The translations under genes and the position numbers were made by a program. Source: Pseudomonadota bacterium (GTDB lineage Bacteria; Pseudomonadota; Alphaproteobacteria; Rhodospirillales; Magnetospirillaceae). Taken from it: a DNA stretch of 40,077 bases. The stretch's first letter is position 1; the number at the start of each line of letters is the position of its first letter. The stretch covers positions 1 to 40,077 of the forward strand of contig JAJXUO010000028.1 in the NCBI GenBank assembly GCA_021782815.1. Reading direction: 5' to 3'. Below the pieces are notes generated by a model that had not been told where the DNA came from, made no database searches, and saw nothing but the letters and a program-made list of their open reading frames with translations. Below, one piece after another: positions 8,881-18,779 of this stretch.

Positions 8881-9205
8881 CCGGCGCATGAGGGACACAC
8901 GGAAGCCGCGCATGCGGCTGACTAGCGCATTGAGCGCGCCGGAGCGTTGCCGGAGCGGTAACGCGGAGGCATAAGCGAGGACAGCCAAGCTGGCGGCACG
9001 CCAGCGCCCGGCGCCTGAGGGACACACGGAAGCCGCGCATGCGGCTGACTAGCGCGTTGAGCGCGCCGGAACGGCCGGAGATGCCCTTGGGCATCGGAGG
9101 GTAAGTGAGGACAGCCAAGCTGGCGGTACGCCAGCGCCCGGCGCCTGAGGGACATATAAAATAGCCGGCACGCCAGCGCCCGGCGCATGAGGGACACACA
9201 AAAAA
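8881..9205. repeat. R1: tandem palindromic repeat array
   Basis: The gene-free stretch 8870-9205 is filled by repeats. The motif CCGGCGC(A/C)TGAGGGACA begins at 8881, 9008, 9138 and 9180, so there are two full units of 127 and 130 bp followed by shorter ones. Each full unit carries a GCCGC-GCAT-GCGGC hairpin near its start and ends with GCTGGCG-GYA-CGCCAGC (stem 7, loop 3). Unit 2 also has GATGCCC-TT-GGGCATC. The last copy runs into the start of the next gene at 9206, whose ribosome-binding GAGG lies in the repeat. The AAGCTGGCG...GGCGCCTGAG module also occurs inside the R2 elements at 15100 and 28375. It resembles REP/BIME-type DNA, not CRISPR: there are no constant-length unique spacers. 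Confidence 0.8.
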
Positions 9206-10585
9206 ATGCTCTTCGACTGGCGCAAGCATCGGGTTCTGCTGGTCGACGGCGATGATCAGTTCCGTTTTTGGGTGCGCGGGCTGTTGATGCAACAGCGGGC
9301 CGCCGGAGTGCTCAGCCTGAGTACGGTGGCGGGGGCGCAAGAGGAGGTGTGCCGGCAGGGCCCCAGTCTGGCTTTGCTGGAACTGAAGGACGATGGCGGC
9401 GGCCTGTTCGATTTCCTGGACTGGTTGCGGGGGCATGCCGAAACCGCCCTGGCGCAATTGCCGGTGATTCTGTTGATCAAGGATGTGGACAAGGCGGTGC
9501 TGGAGCAGGCCAGCGCCTACGGGGTGCATGGCGTGCTGAAAAAGCCGCTGAGCGGCGATCTGCTGATGAAGGCGCTGGTATCGGTGGCGCGCAATCCCCG
9601 GCCGGTGGCGGCGCGGCCGCCCAGCCGTGCGGCGGCGCCGGCGTTCAGCCTGCCCCTGGCCAGCGAGCCGCCCAAGCCGCTGCATTCTCCCGCTCCGGCG
9701 TCTCCGGCGCCTTCCCGTGCGGCGGCGCGTCCCCCGGCGGGGCCGCTGTCCGGTGGTGGCGCGGCACGGAGGCCGCTGGGGGCGGGCGGACCGGCAAAGC
9801 CGGGGACTTCGGGCACCTATGGCGACGATCTTCCTCCTCCGTCTCCGCCACCGGCCGCCGCGCCGCAGGGGATCGAAGGGCTGGAGCCGCCGCCCAAGCC
9901 CGCCGCGAAAACCACCTTCGCCGATGATCTGGCGCCGCCGCCGCTAAAATCCGCTCCGGCGTTCGCGCCGCCCTCCGAGCCCGCCGCGGCGTTTGCGCCG
10001 CCCTCCGAGTCCCTGGCGACGAAAAAACGCAAGGCTCCGGCCGAGCCCCGCCCCAACGACGGCAAGGCGGTGGCCGGGCGCGATCTGGAGGCCATTCTGG
10101 AGGAGCATGCCCGTTGGGTGCGCTCGGGCGGCACCGAGGGGCGGCGCGCCGTGCTGGAGGGCGAGGATCTGTCAGGCCGCACCCTGACCGAGGCGCCGCT
10201 GACCAATGCCAGCCTGCGTCGCTGCGATCTGTCCGGCAGCGACTTGAGCGGGGCCGAACTGCACGGCGCCGATCTGCGCCATGCCGAGATCCTGGGCGGG
10301 GTGTTGAACGGCGGCAATCTGGCGGTGGCCCGTCTGCGCCATGCCCGTCTGCGCGGCTGCAGGCTGGAGGGGGCCAATCTCACCGGCGCCGATCTGGCCG
10401 GAGCCGATCTGTCGGGCGCGCTGTGCGCGGAGGCGGATTTCAAGGGGGCCAACCTCTTGGGGGCGGTGTTGGACGATACCGATCTCTCCGCCGCCAAGGG
10501 CCTGACCCAGGCCCAGCTGGAAACGGTGCGCGGCAACATGAAAACCCGCCTCCCTCCCGGCCTGGCTCTGCCGCAAGGGGCGTGA
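9206..10585 (+). CDS. Pseudo-receiver / Pro-Ala linker / pentapeptide-repeat protein
   Basis: A 459-aa protein in three parts. Residues 1-125 look like a receiver domain (LLVDGDDQFRFWV, VHGVLKKPLS) with D14, D16, D17 and the Lys of KKP kept, but the phosphoacceptor is E59 (LALLELKDDGGG), a natural D-to-E change that may mimic phosphorylation. Residues 130-290 are a low-complexity Pro/Ala/Ser linker in which FADDLAPPP- and AFAPPSE-type motifs recur. Residues about 325-435 are pentapeptide repeats of the A(D/N)LXX type (GANLTGADLAGADLSGA), expected to fold as a right-handed quadrilateral beta-helix. The ATG follows directly on the R1 repeat. Function unknown; a scaffold or protein-binding role is inferred. 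Confidence 0.85.
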   Translation: MLFDWRKHRVLLVDGDDQFRFWVRGLLMQQRAAGVLSLSTVAGAQEEVCRQGPSLALLELKDDGGGLFDFLDWLRGHAETALAQLPVILLIKDVDKAVLEQASAYGVHGVLKKPLSGDLLMKALVSVARNPRPVAARPPSRAAAPAFSLPLASEPPKPLHSPAPASPAPSRAAARPPAGPLSGGGAARRPLGAGGPAKPGTSGTYGDDLPPPSPPPAAAPQGIEGLEPPPKPAAKTTFADDLAPPPLKSAPAFAPPSEPAAAFAPPSESLATKKRKAPAEPRPNDGKAVAGRDLEAILEEHARWVRSGGTEGRRAVLEGEDLSGRTLTEAPLTNASLRRCDLSGSDLSGAELHGADLRHAEILGGVLNGGNLAVARLRHARLRGCRLEGANLTGADLAGADLSGALCAEADFKGANLLGAVLDDTDLSAAKGLTQAQLETVRGNMKTRLPPGLALPQGA

Positions 10586-10682
10586 TGGAGCAAGTTTTTC
10601 AACTTTTTATCTATAGACACCACCCCTGTTTTTCATAAGGTTTTCGCGCGCCCACGCGGGTGGATTTGCCAAGGACTGTGTC

Positions 10683-11699
10683 ATGGACAGCGACAGCGCG
10701 CCTCTTCCTCCCAGCCCGGATATTCTGATGGAAATCATCCGGGCGCAGACCGATATCGCCCAGCAGGGCCTGGATCTGGGCGGGGTCATGACCTTCGTCA
10801 CCGAACGGCTGCAAGCCCTGACGGGCGCCGACGGCGCCATCGTCGAACTGGCCGAGGGCGAGGACATGGTCTATCGCGCCGCCTCGGGCATCGCCCGGCA
10901 CCAGCTGGGATTGCGTTTGCGCCGCGAGGGCAGCCTGTCGGGGATGTGCGTGGCCCAGCAGCAAATTTTGCGCTGCGATGATTCCGAAACCGATGCCCGG
11001 GTGGACCGCGAGGCCTGCCGCAAGGTGGGGCTGCGCTCCATGGTGGTGGCGCCCTTGAAGCATGGCGAGACCACGGTGGGGGCGTTGAAGATCGCCTCGT
11101 CCCGGGCCTGCGCCTTTTCCGACGCGCATCTGCAGATTTTGGAACTGATGTCCGGGCTGATCGCGGCGGCCATGTATAACGCCGTGCGCTTTGAAACCGA
11201 CGAGCTTTATCACCGCGCCACCCACGACGCCCTGACCGGGTTGGCCAACCGCGCCTTGTTCTACGACCGCCTGCGGCAAAATCTCAATCTGGCGCATCGG
11301 CAGTCCTCGTTTCTCGGCGTGCTCAATCTCGATATGGACGGCCTGAAGCCCATCAACGACACCCACGGCCATCGTGCCGGCGACGAGGCCCTGCGCGAAG
11401 CCGGACGGCGCATCAGCCGCGTTTCGCGGCAATCCGATACGGTGGCGCGCCTGGGGGGCGACGAATTCGCGGTGATCCTCACCGATGTGGGCGGCCGCGA
11501 CAACGCCCTGCGCCATGCCGATCGCCTGGCCGAGGAAATCCGCCAGCCCTTTACCTTCGAGGACAAGGATCTGACGCTGGACGCCAGCATCGGCCTGGCG
11601 GTGTTTCCCGAAGACGGCGCCGATATGGACAGCCTGATCGAAAAGGCGGATCAGGCCATGTATGCCGTAAAACGAACCCGCAAGAGCCGCGCGGGATAA
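10683..11699 (+). CDS. GAF-domain diguanylate cyclase
   Basis: A 338-aa cytosolic protein. Residues about 25-170 form a GAF sensory domain and 175-335 a GGDEF domain. The active-site motif GGDEF is intact at 258-262, with NLDMDGLKPIND upstream for metal binding. The product-inhibition I-site RxxD is present as RQSD at 249-252, the expected five residues before GGDEF. It should make cyclic di-GMP from two GTP in response to a small ligand bound by GAF, and be feedback-inhibited. AAGGA lies about eight bases upstream of the ATG. The 97-bp gap before it is AT-rich at 10592-10636 and may hold a promoter. The ligand is unknown. Confidence 0.93.
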   Translation: MDSDSAPLPPSPDILMEIIRAQTDIAQQGLDLGGVMTFVTERLQALTGADGAIVELAEGEDMVYRAASGIARHQLGLRLRREGSLSGMCVAQQQILRCDDSETDARVDREACRKVGLRSMVVAPLKHGETTVGALKIASSRACAFSDAHLQILELMSGLIAAAMYNAVRFETDELYHRATHDALTGLANRALFYDRLRQNLNLAHRQSSFLGVLNLDMDGLKPINDTHGHRAGDEALREAGRRISRVSRQSDTVARLGGDEFAVILTDVGGRDNALRHADRLAEEIRQPFTFEDKDLTLDASIGLAVFPEDGADMDSLIEKADQAMYAVKRTRKSRAG

Positions 11700-11713
11700 G
11701 GCGCGACCGCTCC

Positions 11714-11727
11714 TTGATGGCCGTCAA
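11714..11727. promoter_or_regulatory. FNR/Anr-like box upstream of nnrU-ubiTUV
   Basis: TTGAT-GGCC-GTCAA matches the FNR/Anr consensus TTGAT-N4-ATCAA at 9 of 10 positions. It fits the anaerobic character of the genes that follow. However, its centre is only about 36 bp before the nnrU ATG, too near for a usual -41.5 activator site. It also lies within an imperfect hairpin (CGCTCC ... GGAGCG) that could instead end the upstream diguanylate cyclase transcript. Confidence 0.35.
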
Positions 11728-11756
11728 GGCGATCGGGAGCGTTTGAGGCCACGCTT

Positions 11757-12425
11757 ATGCCCATGATCCACGATTTTCTGCCTTTGCTGGCGGCCCTGGC
11801 CGCCTTCGCCGCCACCCACAGCCTGCCCGCCCTGCCGGGATTGCGCGCCCGCCTGGTGGCGGCCTGCGGGCAGCGGGCGTATCTGTGGGGGCATTCCCTG
11901 CTGGCCACGGCCACCCTGATCTGGCTGGTGGCGGCCACCCTGGCGGCGCCCCGGGTGTTGTTGTGGGGCTTTGCCGATCAGGCCCGCTGGGTGCCCATCG
12001 TGGTGATGCCGCTGGCCTGCATGCTGCTGGTGGCCGGGCTTTCCAGCCGCAATCCCTTTTCCCTGGGCGCGGGATCGAAGGGGTATGATCCCGCCCGGCC
12101 CGGCATCGTCGGCCTGACCCGGCATCCGGTCTTGTGGGCCGCCGCCCTGTGGTCGGGCAGCCATCTTTTTCCCAATGGCGAGGTGCGGGCGGCGCTGCTG
12201 TTCGGTTTTCTGCTGGGCTTCAGCCTGATGGGCATGGCGCTGTTCGATCGCCGCCGCCGCGCCGCCCTGGGGGAACGCTGGCAGGCTCTGCTGCCCCGGC
12301 GGCCGGGCCGGGCCGATCTGGGCGGGCTGCTGTGGCGCGGCCTGCTGGGACTTTTGCTCTATCTTGGCCTTTTGTTGGCGCATGGCGCTTTATTTGGGGT
12401 GAAACCCCTAGACTTATTCTGGTAA
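11757..12425 (+). CDS. nnrU: NnrU family membrane protein
   Basis: A 222-aa integral membrane protein with about six hydrophobic segments. Conserved NnrU features are visible: the early ATHSLPALP motif, WGHSLLATATL, RNPFSLG and GLTRHPVLWAAALWSGSHLF. NnrU was first described in denitrifying alphaproteobacteria, linked to nitrite/nitric oxide reduction, and is related to isoprenylcysteine methyltransferase-like membrane proteins; its reaction is not settled. GAGG lies eight bases upstream of the chosen ATG; a second ATG is two codons on. Its place 97 bp before ubiT suggests a shared role in low-oxygen respiration. The denitrification genes themselves are not in the window. Confidence 0.85.
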   Translation: MPMIHDFLPLLAALAAFAATHSLPALPGLRARLVAACGQRAYLWGHSLLATATLIWLVAATLAAPRVLLWGFADQARWVPIVVMPLACMLLVAGLSSRNPFSLGAGSKGYDPARPGIVGLTRHPVLWAAALWSGSHLFPNGEVRAALLFGFLLGFSLMGMALFDRRRRAALGERWQALLPRRPGRADLGGLLWRGLLGLLLYLGLLLAHGALFGVKPLDLFW

Positions 12426-12522
12426 TGATGGGGGCCTGCGGCCGGCGGTTCCGCCTCTGGCGGTGCGACATGCCGTTCCGGCCCCGCTTCTCCAATCCCG
12501 TTTTCTGGGAGTTGTTCTGGTC

Positions 12523-13206
12523 ATGGTGACACATCGCGCGGATCAGCCGCCGCGTCCCGTCGATCCGCCTTTCTCGCCGGTTCTGCTGGCGGGTCTGGCC
12601 CTGGCCCCGGTGCCGCCCCGTCTGCTGCAGCCGCTGTTCGACGCCATTCTGTCGGTGGTGCGCCGCCGGCATCCCGATATTCTCGACCGGCTGTCGGCCT
12701 ATCCCGACGCCGTGGTGGGCATCGATCCGGTGGATCTGCCCTTCACGCTGGTGCTGGAGCCCATTCCCGGCCAGCCGCGTCTCTCCGTGTGCCGCGATTT
12801 CGACGATCTGCGTCCCACGGCGGTGATCCGCGGCCCGTTGCGCATGCTGTTCGATCTGTGCGAGGGCCGTATCGACGGCGATGCCGCCTTTTTCTCGCGT
12901 CAGCTGGTGATCGAGGGCGATACCGAGGTGGTGCTGGCCCTGCGCAACGCCGTGGATGGCGCCGGCATCGATCTCGAGGCCGATTTCGCCGCCACGGTGG
13001 GGCCGCTGGCGGCGCCGCTGCGGCGCGCCACCCGTGTGGGCGGCTGGCTGTTCGAGCGGCTGTCGCGCGATATGTCGCTGGTGCGCTCGGCCATCGTCGG
13101 CCCGGCGCTGCGCGGCGCCGACGCCCAGTCGGCCCGCATTTCCGAACTGGAAGCCGAACTGGTGGAGATGCGCCGTTCGCTCCGTCACCGTGAGAGACGC
13201 GCATGA
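12523..13206 (+). CDS. ubiT: UbiT, SCP2-domain accessory factor for O2-independent ubiquinone synthesis
   Basis: A 227-aa protein with a central SCP2 sterol-carrier-like domain (about residues 35-140; DRLSAYPDAVVGIDPVDLPF, VIRGPLRMLFDLCEGRIDGDAAFFSRQLVIEGDTE). UbiT binds prenylated quinone intermediates and works with UbiU and UbiV in oxygen-independent ubiquinone hydroxylation. The frame is open from 12463, but the added 20 residues look non-family, so I use the ATG at 12523, which has GGGAG about 11 bases upstream. The C terminus (SARISELEAELVEMRRSLRHRE) is a predicted short coiled coil. The stop overlaps the ubiU start as ATGA. Identification rests on the SCP2 pattern plus adjacency to ubiUV. 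Confidence 0.88.
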   Translation: MVTHRADQPPRPVDPPFSPVLLAGLALAPVPPRLLQPLFDAILSVVRRRHPDILDRLSAYPDAVVGIDPVDLPFTLVLEPIPGQPRLSVCRDFDDLRPTAVIRGPLRMLFDLCEGRIDGDAAFFSRQLVIEGDTEVVLALRNAVDGAGIDLEADFAATVGPLAAPLRRATRVGGWLFERLSRDMSLVRSAIVGPALRGADAQSARISELEAELVEMRRSLRHRERRA

Positions 13207-14195
13207 GTGCCGAAAACGTGGAACTGGTCTGTCCGGCGGGAACCCCCGCCGCGCTGAAGGCCGCCGTCGATGCCGGAGCCGACTGCGTTTATGTCGGTTT
13301 CCGCGATGAAACCAACGCCCGCAATTTCCCCGGCCTCAATTTCAGCCGCCCCGAACTGGCCGACGGCATCGCCTATGCCCATGGGCGCGGCACCAAGGTT
13401 CTGGTGGCCATCAACACCTTCCCCCGTGCCGGCCAGCCCGAGATATGGACGAAGGCGGTGGACGACGCGGCGCGCCTTAAAGCCGACGCGGTGATCCTGG
13501 CCGACGTGGGCCTGTGCGATTACGCGCACCGCACCCACCCCGAGCTGCGGCTGCATCTTTCGGTGCAGGCTTCGGCCTCCAGCGCCGAGGCCATCCGTTT
13601 CTATCACGAGGCCTTCGGCATTCAGCGCGCCGTGCTGCCGCGCGTGCTCACCGTGCCGGAGATCGCCTCCCTCTGCGCCCAGGTGCCCATCGAGATGGAG
13701 GTGTTCGTCTTCGGCGGCCTGTGCGTGATGGCCGAGGGGCGCTGCTCGCTGTCGTCCTACGCCACCGGCCAGTCGCCCAACATGAACGGCGTCTGCTCCC
13801 CGGCCAGCCATGTGCGCTATGTGGAAAAGGGCGACAAGGTGGTGAGCCAGCTGGGCGGCTTCACCATCAACACCTTCCGCTCCGGCGAGGCGGCGGGCTA
13901 TCCCACCCTGTGCAAGGGCCGCTTCGAGGCCAACGGCAAGCTGAGTTACCTGTTCGAGGAGCCCACCTCGCTCAACACCCTGGCCCTGCTGCCCGATCTG
14001 ATCGCCGCCGGGGTCACCGCCTTCAAGATCGAGGGGCGCCAGCGCGGCCGCGCCTATGTCGGCAATGTGGTGACGGCCTTCCGCCGCGCCGTCGACGCCA
14101 TCCGCCGCGGCGAAACCCCGCCGGTCATGGATCTCGACGCCATTACCGAGGGCAACCGTCAAACCTCGGGTGCCTACGAAAGGAGCTGGCGATGA
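13203..14195 (+). CDS. ubiU: UbiU, [4Fe-4S] subunit for O2-independent ubiquinone hydroxylation
   Basis: A 330-aa protein of the U32 peptidase-like family, not expected to be a peptidase. Four cysteines, C174, C181, C198 and C237, have the spacing +7, +17, +39, the same as the iron-sulfur ligands I recall for E. coli UbiU (C169, C176, C193, C232). Conserved family stretches include LVCPAGTPAALKAAVDAGADCVYVG, HLSVQASASS and FKIEGRQRG. With UbiV it forms a heterodimer that hydroxylates the ubiquinone ring without O2. Start and stop overlap with ubiT and ubiV (ATGA at 13203 and 14192), a tightly coupled operon. The specific UbiU assignment over other U32 proteins rests on the cysteine spacing and neighbours. 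Confidence 0.93.
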   Translation: MSAENVELVCPAGTPAALKAAVDAGADCVYVGFRDETNARNFPGLNFSRPELADGIAYAHGRGTKVLVAINTFPRAGQPEIWTKAVDDAARLKADAVILADVGLCDYAHRTHPELRLHLSVQASASSAEAIRFYHEAFGIQRAVLPRVLTVPEIASLCAQVPIEMEVFVFGGLCVMAEGRCSLSSYATGQSPNMNGVCSPASHVRYVEKGDKVVSQLGGFTINTFRSGEAAGYPTLCKGRFEANGKLSYLFEEPTSLNTLALLPDLIAAGVTAFKIEGRQRGRAYVGNVVTAFRRAVDAIRRGETPPVMDLDAITEGNRQTSGAYERSWR

Positions 14196-15115
14196 GCGCC
14201 GCGGCAAAACTGACCCTGGGCCCGGTGCTGTTCAACTGGAGCCCGGAACGCTGGCGCGATTTCTATCTGCGCATGGCCGATGAGGCGCCGGTGGATGTGG
14301 TGCATGTGGGCGAGGTGGTCTGCTCCAAGCGCCAGCCCTTCTTCGACAAGGTCGTCCCCGAGGTGGTGGAGCGGCTGACGGCGGCGGGCAAGCAGGTGGT
14401 GCTGTCGTCGCTGGCCCTGGTGATGACTGAGCGCGAGCGCGACGGCATTCGCGGCCTCACCGGCGAGGAGAGCGGATTCCTGGTGGAGGCCAACGATTAT
14501 TCCGCCGCCGCCGCCATGAAGGGCCGCCCCCATGTGGTGGGGCCGCTGGTCAATGTCTATAACGAGGGCACCCTGGCCTATCTGGCCCGCAACGGCGCCG
14601 TGCGCGTGTGCCTGCCGCCGGAACTGTCGGCGGCCACCATCGGCTGTCTGGCCGGGCAGGGGCTGACGGAGATCGAGGTGCAGGCCTTCGGCCGTCTGCC
14701 GCTGGCCATTTCCGCCCGCTGTTATCATGCCCGTTCGCGCAATCTGCATAAGGACGGCTGCCAGTATGTCTGCGGCGAGGATCCCGACGGCATGGTGGTG
14801 GACACCATGGACGGCACGCCGTTCCTGGCGGTGAACGGCACCCAGACCATGTCGTATCACTATCTCAATCTGCTGGGCGAACTGACGGCGCTGCGGGATC
14901 TGGGCGTGGGGCATTTCCGCCTGTCGCCGCACGGCTGCGACATGGTGGCGGTGGCCCGTCTGTTCCGCGCCGTGCTGGACGGGGAACGCTCCGCCGAGGA
15001 GGCCGGCACCGCCCTGGAGGACCTGCTGCCCGAGGTCGAGTTCGCCAACGGCTATGTGCATGGCCGCGAGGGGCACCGCATGGTATACGGAGAATCTTTC
15101 AGGGTCATCGGGTGA
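14192..15115 (+). CDS. ubiV: UbiV, [4Fe-4S] subunit for O2-independent ubiquinone hydroxylation; C terminus altered by an inserted repeat
   Basis: A 307-aa U32-like partner of UbiU. Cysteines C44, C177, C190 and C194 repeat the +13, +4 spacing of the E. coli UbiV cluster ligands (recalled as C39, C180, C193, C197), so it should carry a [4Fe-4S] cluster. Typical motifs are HVGEVVCSKR, EVQAFGRLPLAISARCYHAR and FRLSPHGCDM. The end is odd: the last codons (RVIG-stop) belong to the R2 repeat inserted at 15100. Reading on from the duplicated target on the far side gives GES-LPTGVF-stop (stop at 15301-15303), which was probably the original tail. The change removes only a few C-terminal residues and probably leaves the enzyme active. 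Confidence 0.93.
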   Translation: MSAAAKLTLGPVLFNWSPERWRDFYLRMADEAPVDVVHVGEVVCSKRQPFFDKVVPEVVERLTAAGKQVVLSSLALVMTERERDGIRGLTGEESGFLVEANDYSAAAAMKGRPHVVGPLVNVYNEGTLAYLARNGAVRVCLPPELSAATIGCLAGQGLTEIEVQAFGRLPLAISARCYHARSRNLHKDGCQYVCGEDPDGMVVDTMDGTPFLAVNGTQTMSYHYLNLLGELTALRDLGVGHFRLSPHGCDMVAVARLFRAVLDGERSAEEAGTALEDLLPEVEFANGYVHGREGHRMVYGESFRVIG

Positions 15116-15274
15116 ACGCGCGATCGTTGTTCGTTTGTACGGGATTTTCGCCGCGTTGGCCCATTGAGGGCCCGCGCAACCGTTTGCGCGCAAACCAAGC
15201 TGGCGGCACGCCAGCGCCCGGCGCCTGAGTGGACATGTGAAGACCAGGGCAATCGGCTTCGCCCGATTGCCCTG
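15100..15274. mobile_element. R2 copy 1: MITE-like element with target duplication
   Basis: A 175-bp element bounded by CAGGG ... CCCTG. Its ends are imperfect inverted repeats (AGGGTCATCGGGTGAA versus AGGGCAATCGGGCGAA). It is flanked on both sides by the 10-bp direct repeat GAGAATCTTT (15090-15099 and 15275-15284), the mark of transposition. Inside are a GGCCC/GGGCC hairpin (15158-15172), the GTTTGCGCGCAAAC palindrome, the GCTGGCG-GCA-CGCCAGC hairpin shared with R1, and a terminal 11-bp stem AGGGCAATCGG/CCGATTGCCCT. It has no coding capacity and is nearly identical to copy 2 at 28375. Confidence 0.85.
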
Positions 15275-15282
15275 GAGAATCT

Positions 15283-15315
15283 TTGCCGACGGGCGTGTTT
15301 TAATATATTTATAAT
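15283..15315 (+). promoter_or_regulatory. Possible promoter of the PAS histidine kinase gene
   Basis: A perfect TATAAT (15310-15315) lies in an AT-rich stretch unusual for this GC-rich DNA, just before the ribosome-binding site AGGAGGA (15324-15330). A -35-like TTGCCG (15283-15288) is 21 bases from TATAAT, or 15 from the alternative TATATT (15304-15309); neither spacing is ideal. The sequence includes the presumed original end of ubiV. Confidence 0.35.
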
Positions 15316-15344
15316 CTCTGTTCAGGAGGACCGCCGCGGGCGGG

Positions 15345-17519
<2,175 letters not shown>

Positions 17520-17625
17520 TTTTTCCGCTTATCCGGGGATTGCCGGTCTTTCGTCCGGGGACGGATGGTGTAGACTGCTCCCGTTTGTTGCGCCGCAGAA
17601 TCAATCCCCCCAAGAGGGCATAACA

Positions 17626-18747
17626 ATGACGAGCGACGACCTCAGGGTGCTTCTCATCGATTCCGACCCCACCTCCGCCGATCGTCTGCGCGAGGGGCTG
17701 GCCGGGCATGTGTCCTGCCGGCAGCGCGCCTCGGTGGCCCAGGCCCGCGACCTGCTGCTGAAAGACGGCGCCGACGCCGTGCTGCTGCATCTGCATCCCG
17801 GCGATCTGTCGCAGGTGGGGGAATGCCTGCGCCTGCTGCAAGCCGCCGACAGGCCGGTGGTGGTGGCCGTCGCCGACGAAACCCAGCCGGTGCTGGCCCG
17901 GGCCCTGGAGGCCGGGGCGCAGGACTATGTGCTGACGGCCGAGGACGGCCCGGCCGAGATGGCGCGCACCCTGCGCCGCGCCCGTCGCCGTCATGCTGCC
18001 GCCCGCCTGCGCGACCGCCGTCTGCAGGCGTGCGCCGCCGATGCCGCCGACTGGCTGTGGGAGATGGATCACCGCTTCGTCCTCACCTGGCTCTCCTGCC
18101 GGGGGGAGGGGGTGTTCGGCCACCGTCCGGCCGATCTTCTGGGCCGTCCCGGCCTGGATCTTCTGGCCGGGGGCCTGGAAGCGCGGCGCGGCGACGATTA
18201 TCCCTTAAGCCTGTTCCGGGGCCGCGAACCTTTTCACGACATGGTGTTTCAGACCGGTTTGGCCACGGGCCGCAGCATCAAGGCCAGCGGCAGGCCGTTT
18301 TTCGCCGAGGACGGCCGTTTTCTCGGCTATCGCGGCTCGGCCCGCGACGCCACCGCCGAGTCCCTGGCCTATCGCATGCAAACGGTGCTGTGGACCCTGC
18401 TGGAGGCCTTACCCTTCGGCGTGCTGCTGTTCGATGCCGACGACCGCCTGATCACCTCCAACGATCCGACCGGCACCGCCTCGCCCGCCGTGGCCGGGCT
18501 GCTGCGCGGCGCCGACGACGCGCTTTATACCGGCGCCCCGTTCGGCATGATTTTGCTGGCCTTGGCGTTGTCGGGCCTGTTGCCCGAAGCCTCGGCCCAA
18601 CCCGCCGCCTGGGCCGAGGCCTGGATGGCGCGGCCCGAGGACAATCCCGGCCGCACCCTGGCCTGTGCCGACGGCGGCCGCGTGCGGCTGTGGCAGATCC
18701 GCTGCAACGACGGCGGCATCCTGCGCCTGCTGACGGCGGAGGAATAG
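17626..18747 (+). CDS. Pseudo-receiver / PAS signalling protein
   Basis: A 373-aa protein. Residues 1-125 are a receiver-like domain with D12 and D14 kept, but the phosphoacceptor is H55 (AVLLHLHPGD) and the conserved Lys is missing (DYVLTAEDG). Residues about 130-245 resemble a PAS domain (AADAADWLWEMDHRFVLTWLS ... GYRGSARDATAE), and a second weak PAS-like region follows (LLEALPFGVLLFDADDRLITSN). There is no output domain, so it may be a sensor adaptor for the histidine kinase 106 bp upstream. AGAGGG lies just before the ATG. The third degenerate receiver in the window; function unknown. Confidence 0.8.
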   Translation: MTSDDLRVLLIDSDPTSADRLREGLAGHVSCRQRASVAQARDLLLKDGADAVLLHLHPGDLSQVGECLRLLQAADRPVVVAVADETQPVLARALEAGAQDYVLTAEDGPAEMARTLRRARRRHAAARLRDRRLQACAADAADWLWEMDHRFVLTWLSCRGEGVFGHRPADLLGRPGLDLLAGGLEARRGDDYPLSLFRGREPFHDMVFQTGLATGRSIKASGRPFFAEDGRFLGYRGSARDATAESLAYRMQTVLWTLLEALPFGVLLFDADDRLITSNDPTGTASPAVAGLLRGADDALYTGAPFGMILLALALSGLLPEASAQPAAWAEAWMARPEDNPGRTLACADGGRVRLWQIRCNDGGILRLLTAEE

Positions 18748-18779
18748 ACGCGCGGCGCGCCCCCTTCGGGGACAGCGCG

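Noticed and set aside
8922-9197. Small minus-strand protein of 91 aa with repeated MSLxRRALACR segments
   Set aside because: It is a translation of the R1 repeats, and similar strings appear wherever R1/R2 modules occur.
8881-9205. CRISPR array
   Set aside because: Units are about 130 bp, internally palindromic, and lack short repeats with regular unique spacers; no cas genes nearby.
11714-11727. A confident FNR activation site
   Set aside because: Sequence match is good but spacing to the start codon is wrong and it overlaps a hairpin, so it is kept only as a low-confidence feature.
13203-15115. U32 family collagenase-like peptidases
   Set aside because: Cysteine spacing and the adjacent SCP2 gene identify UbiU and UbiV instead.
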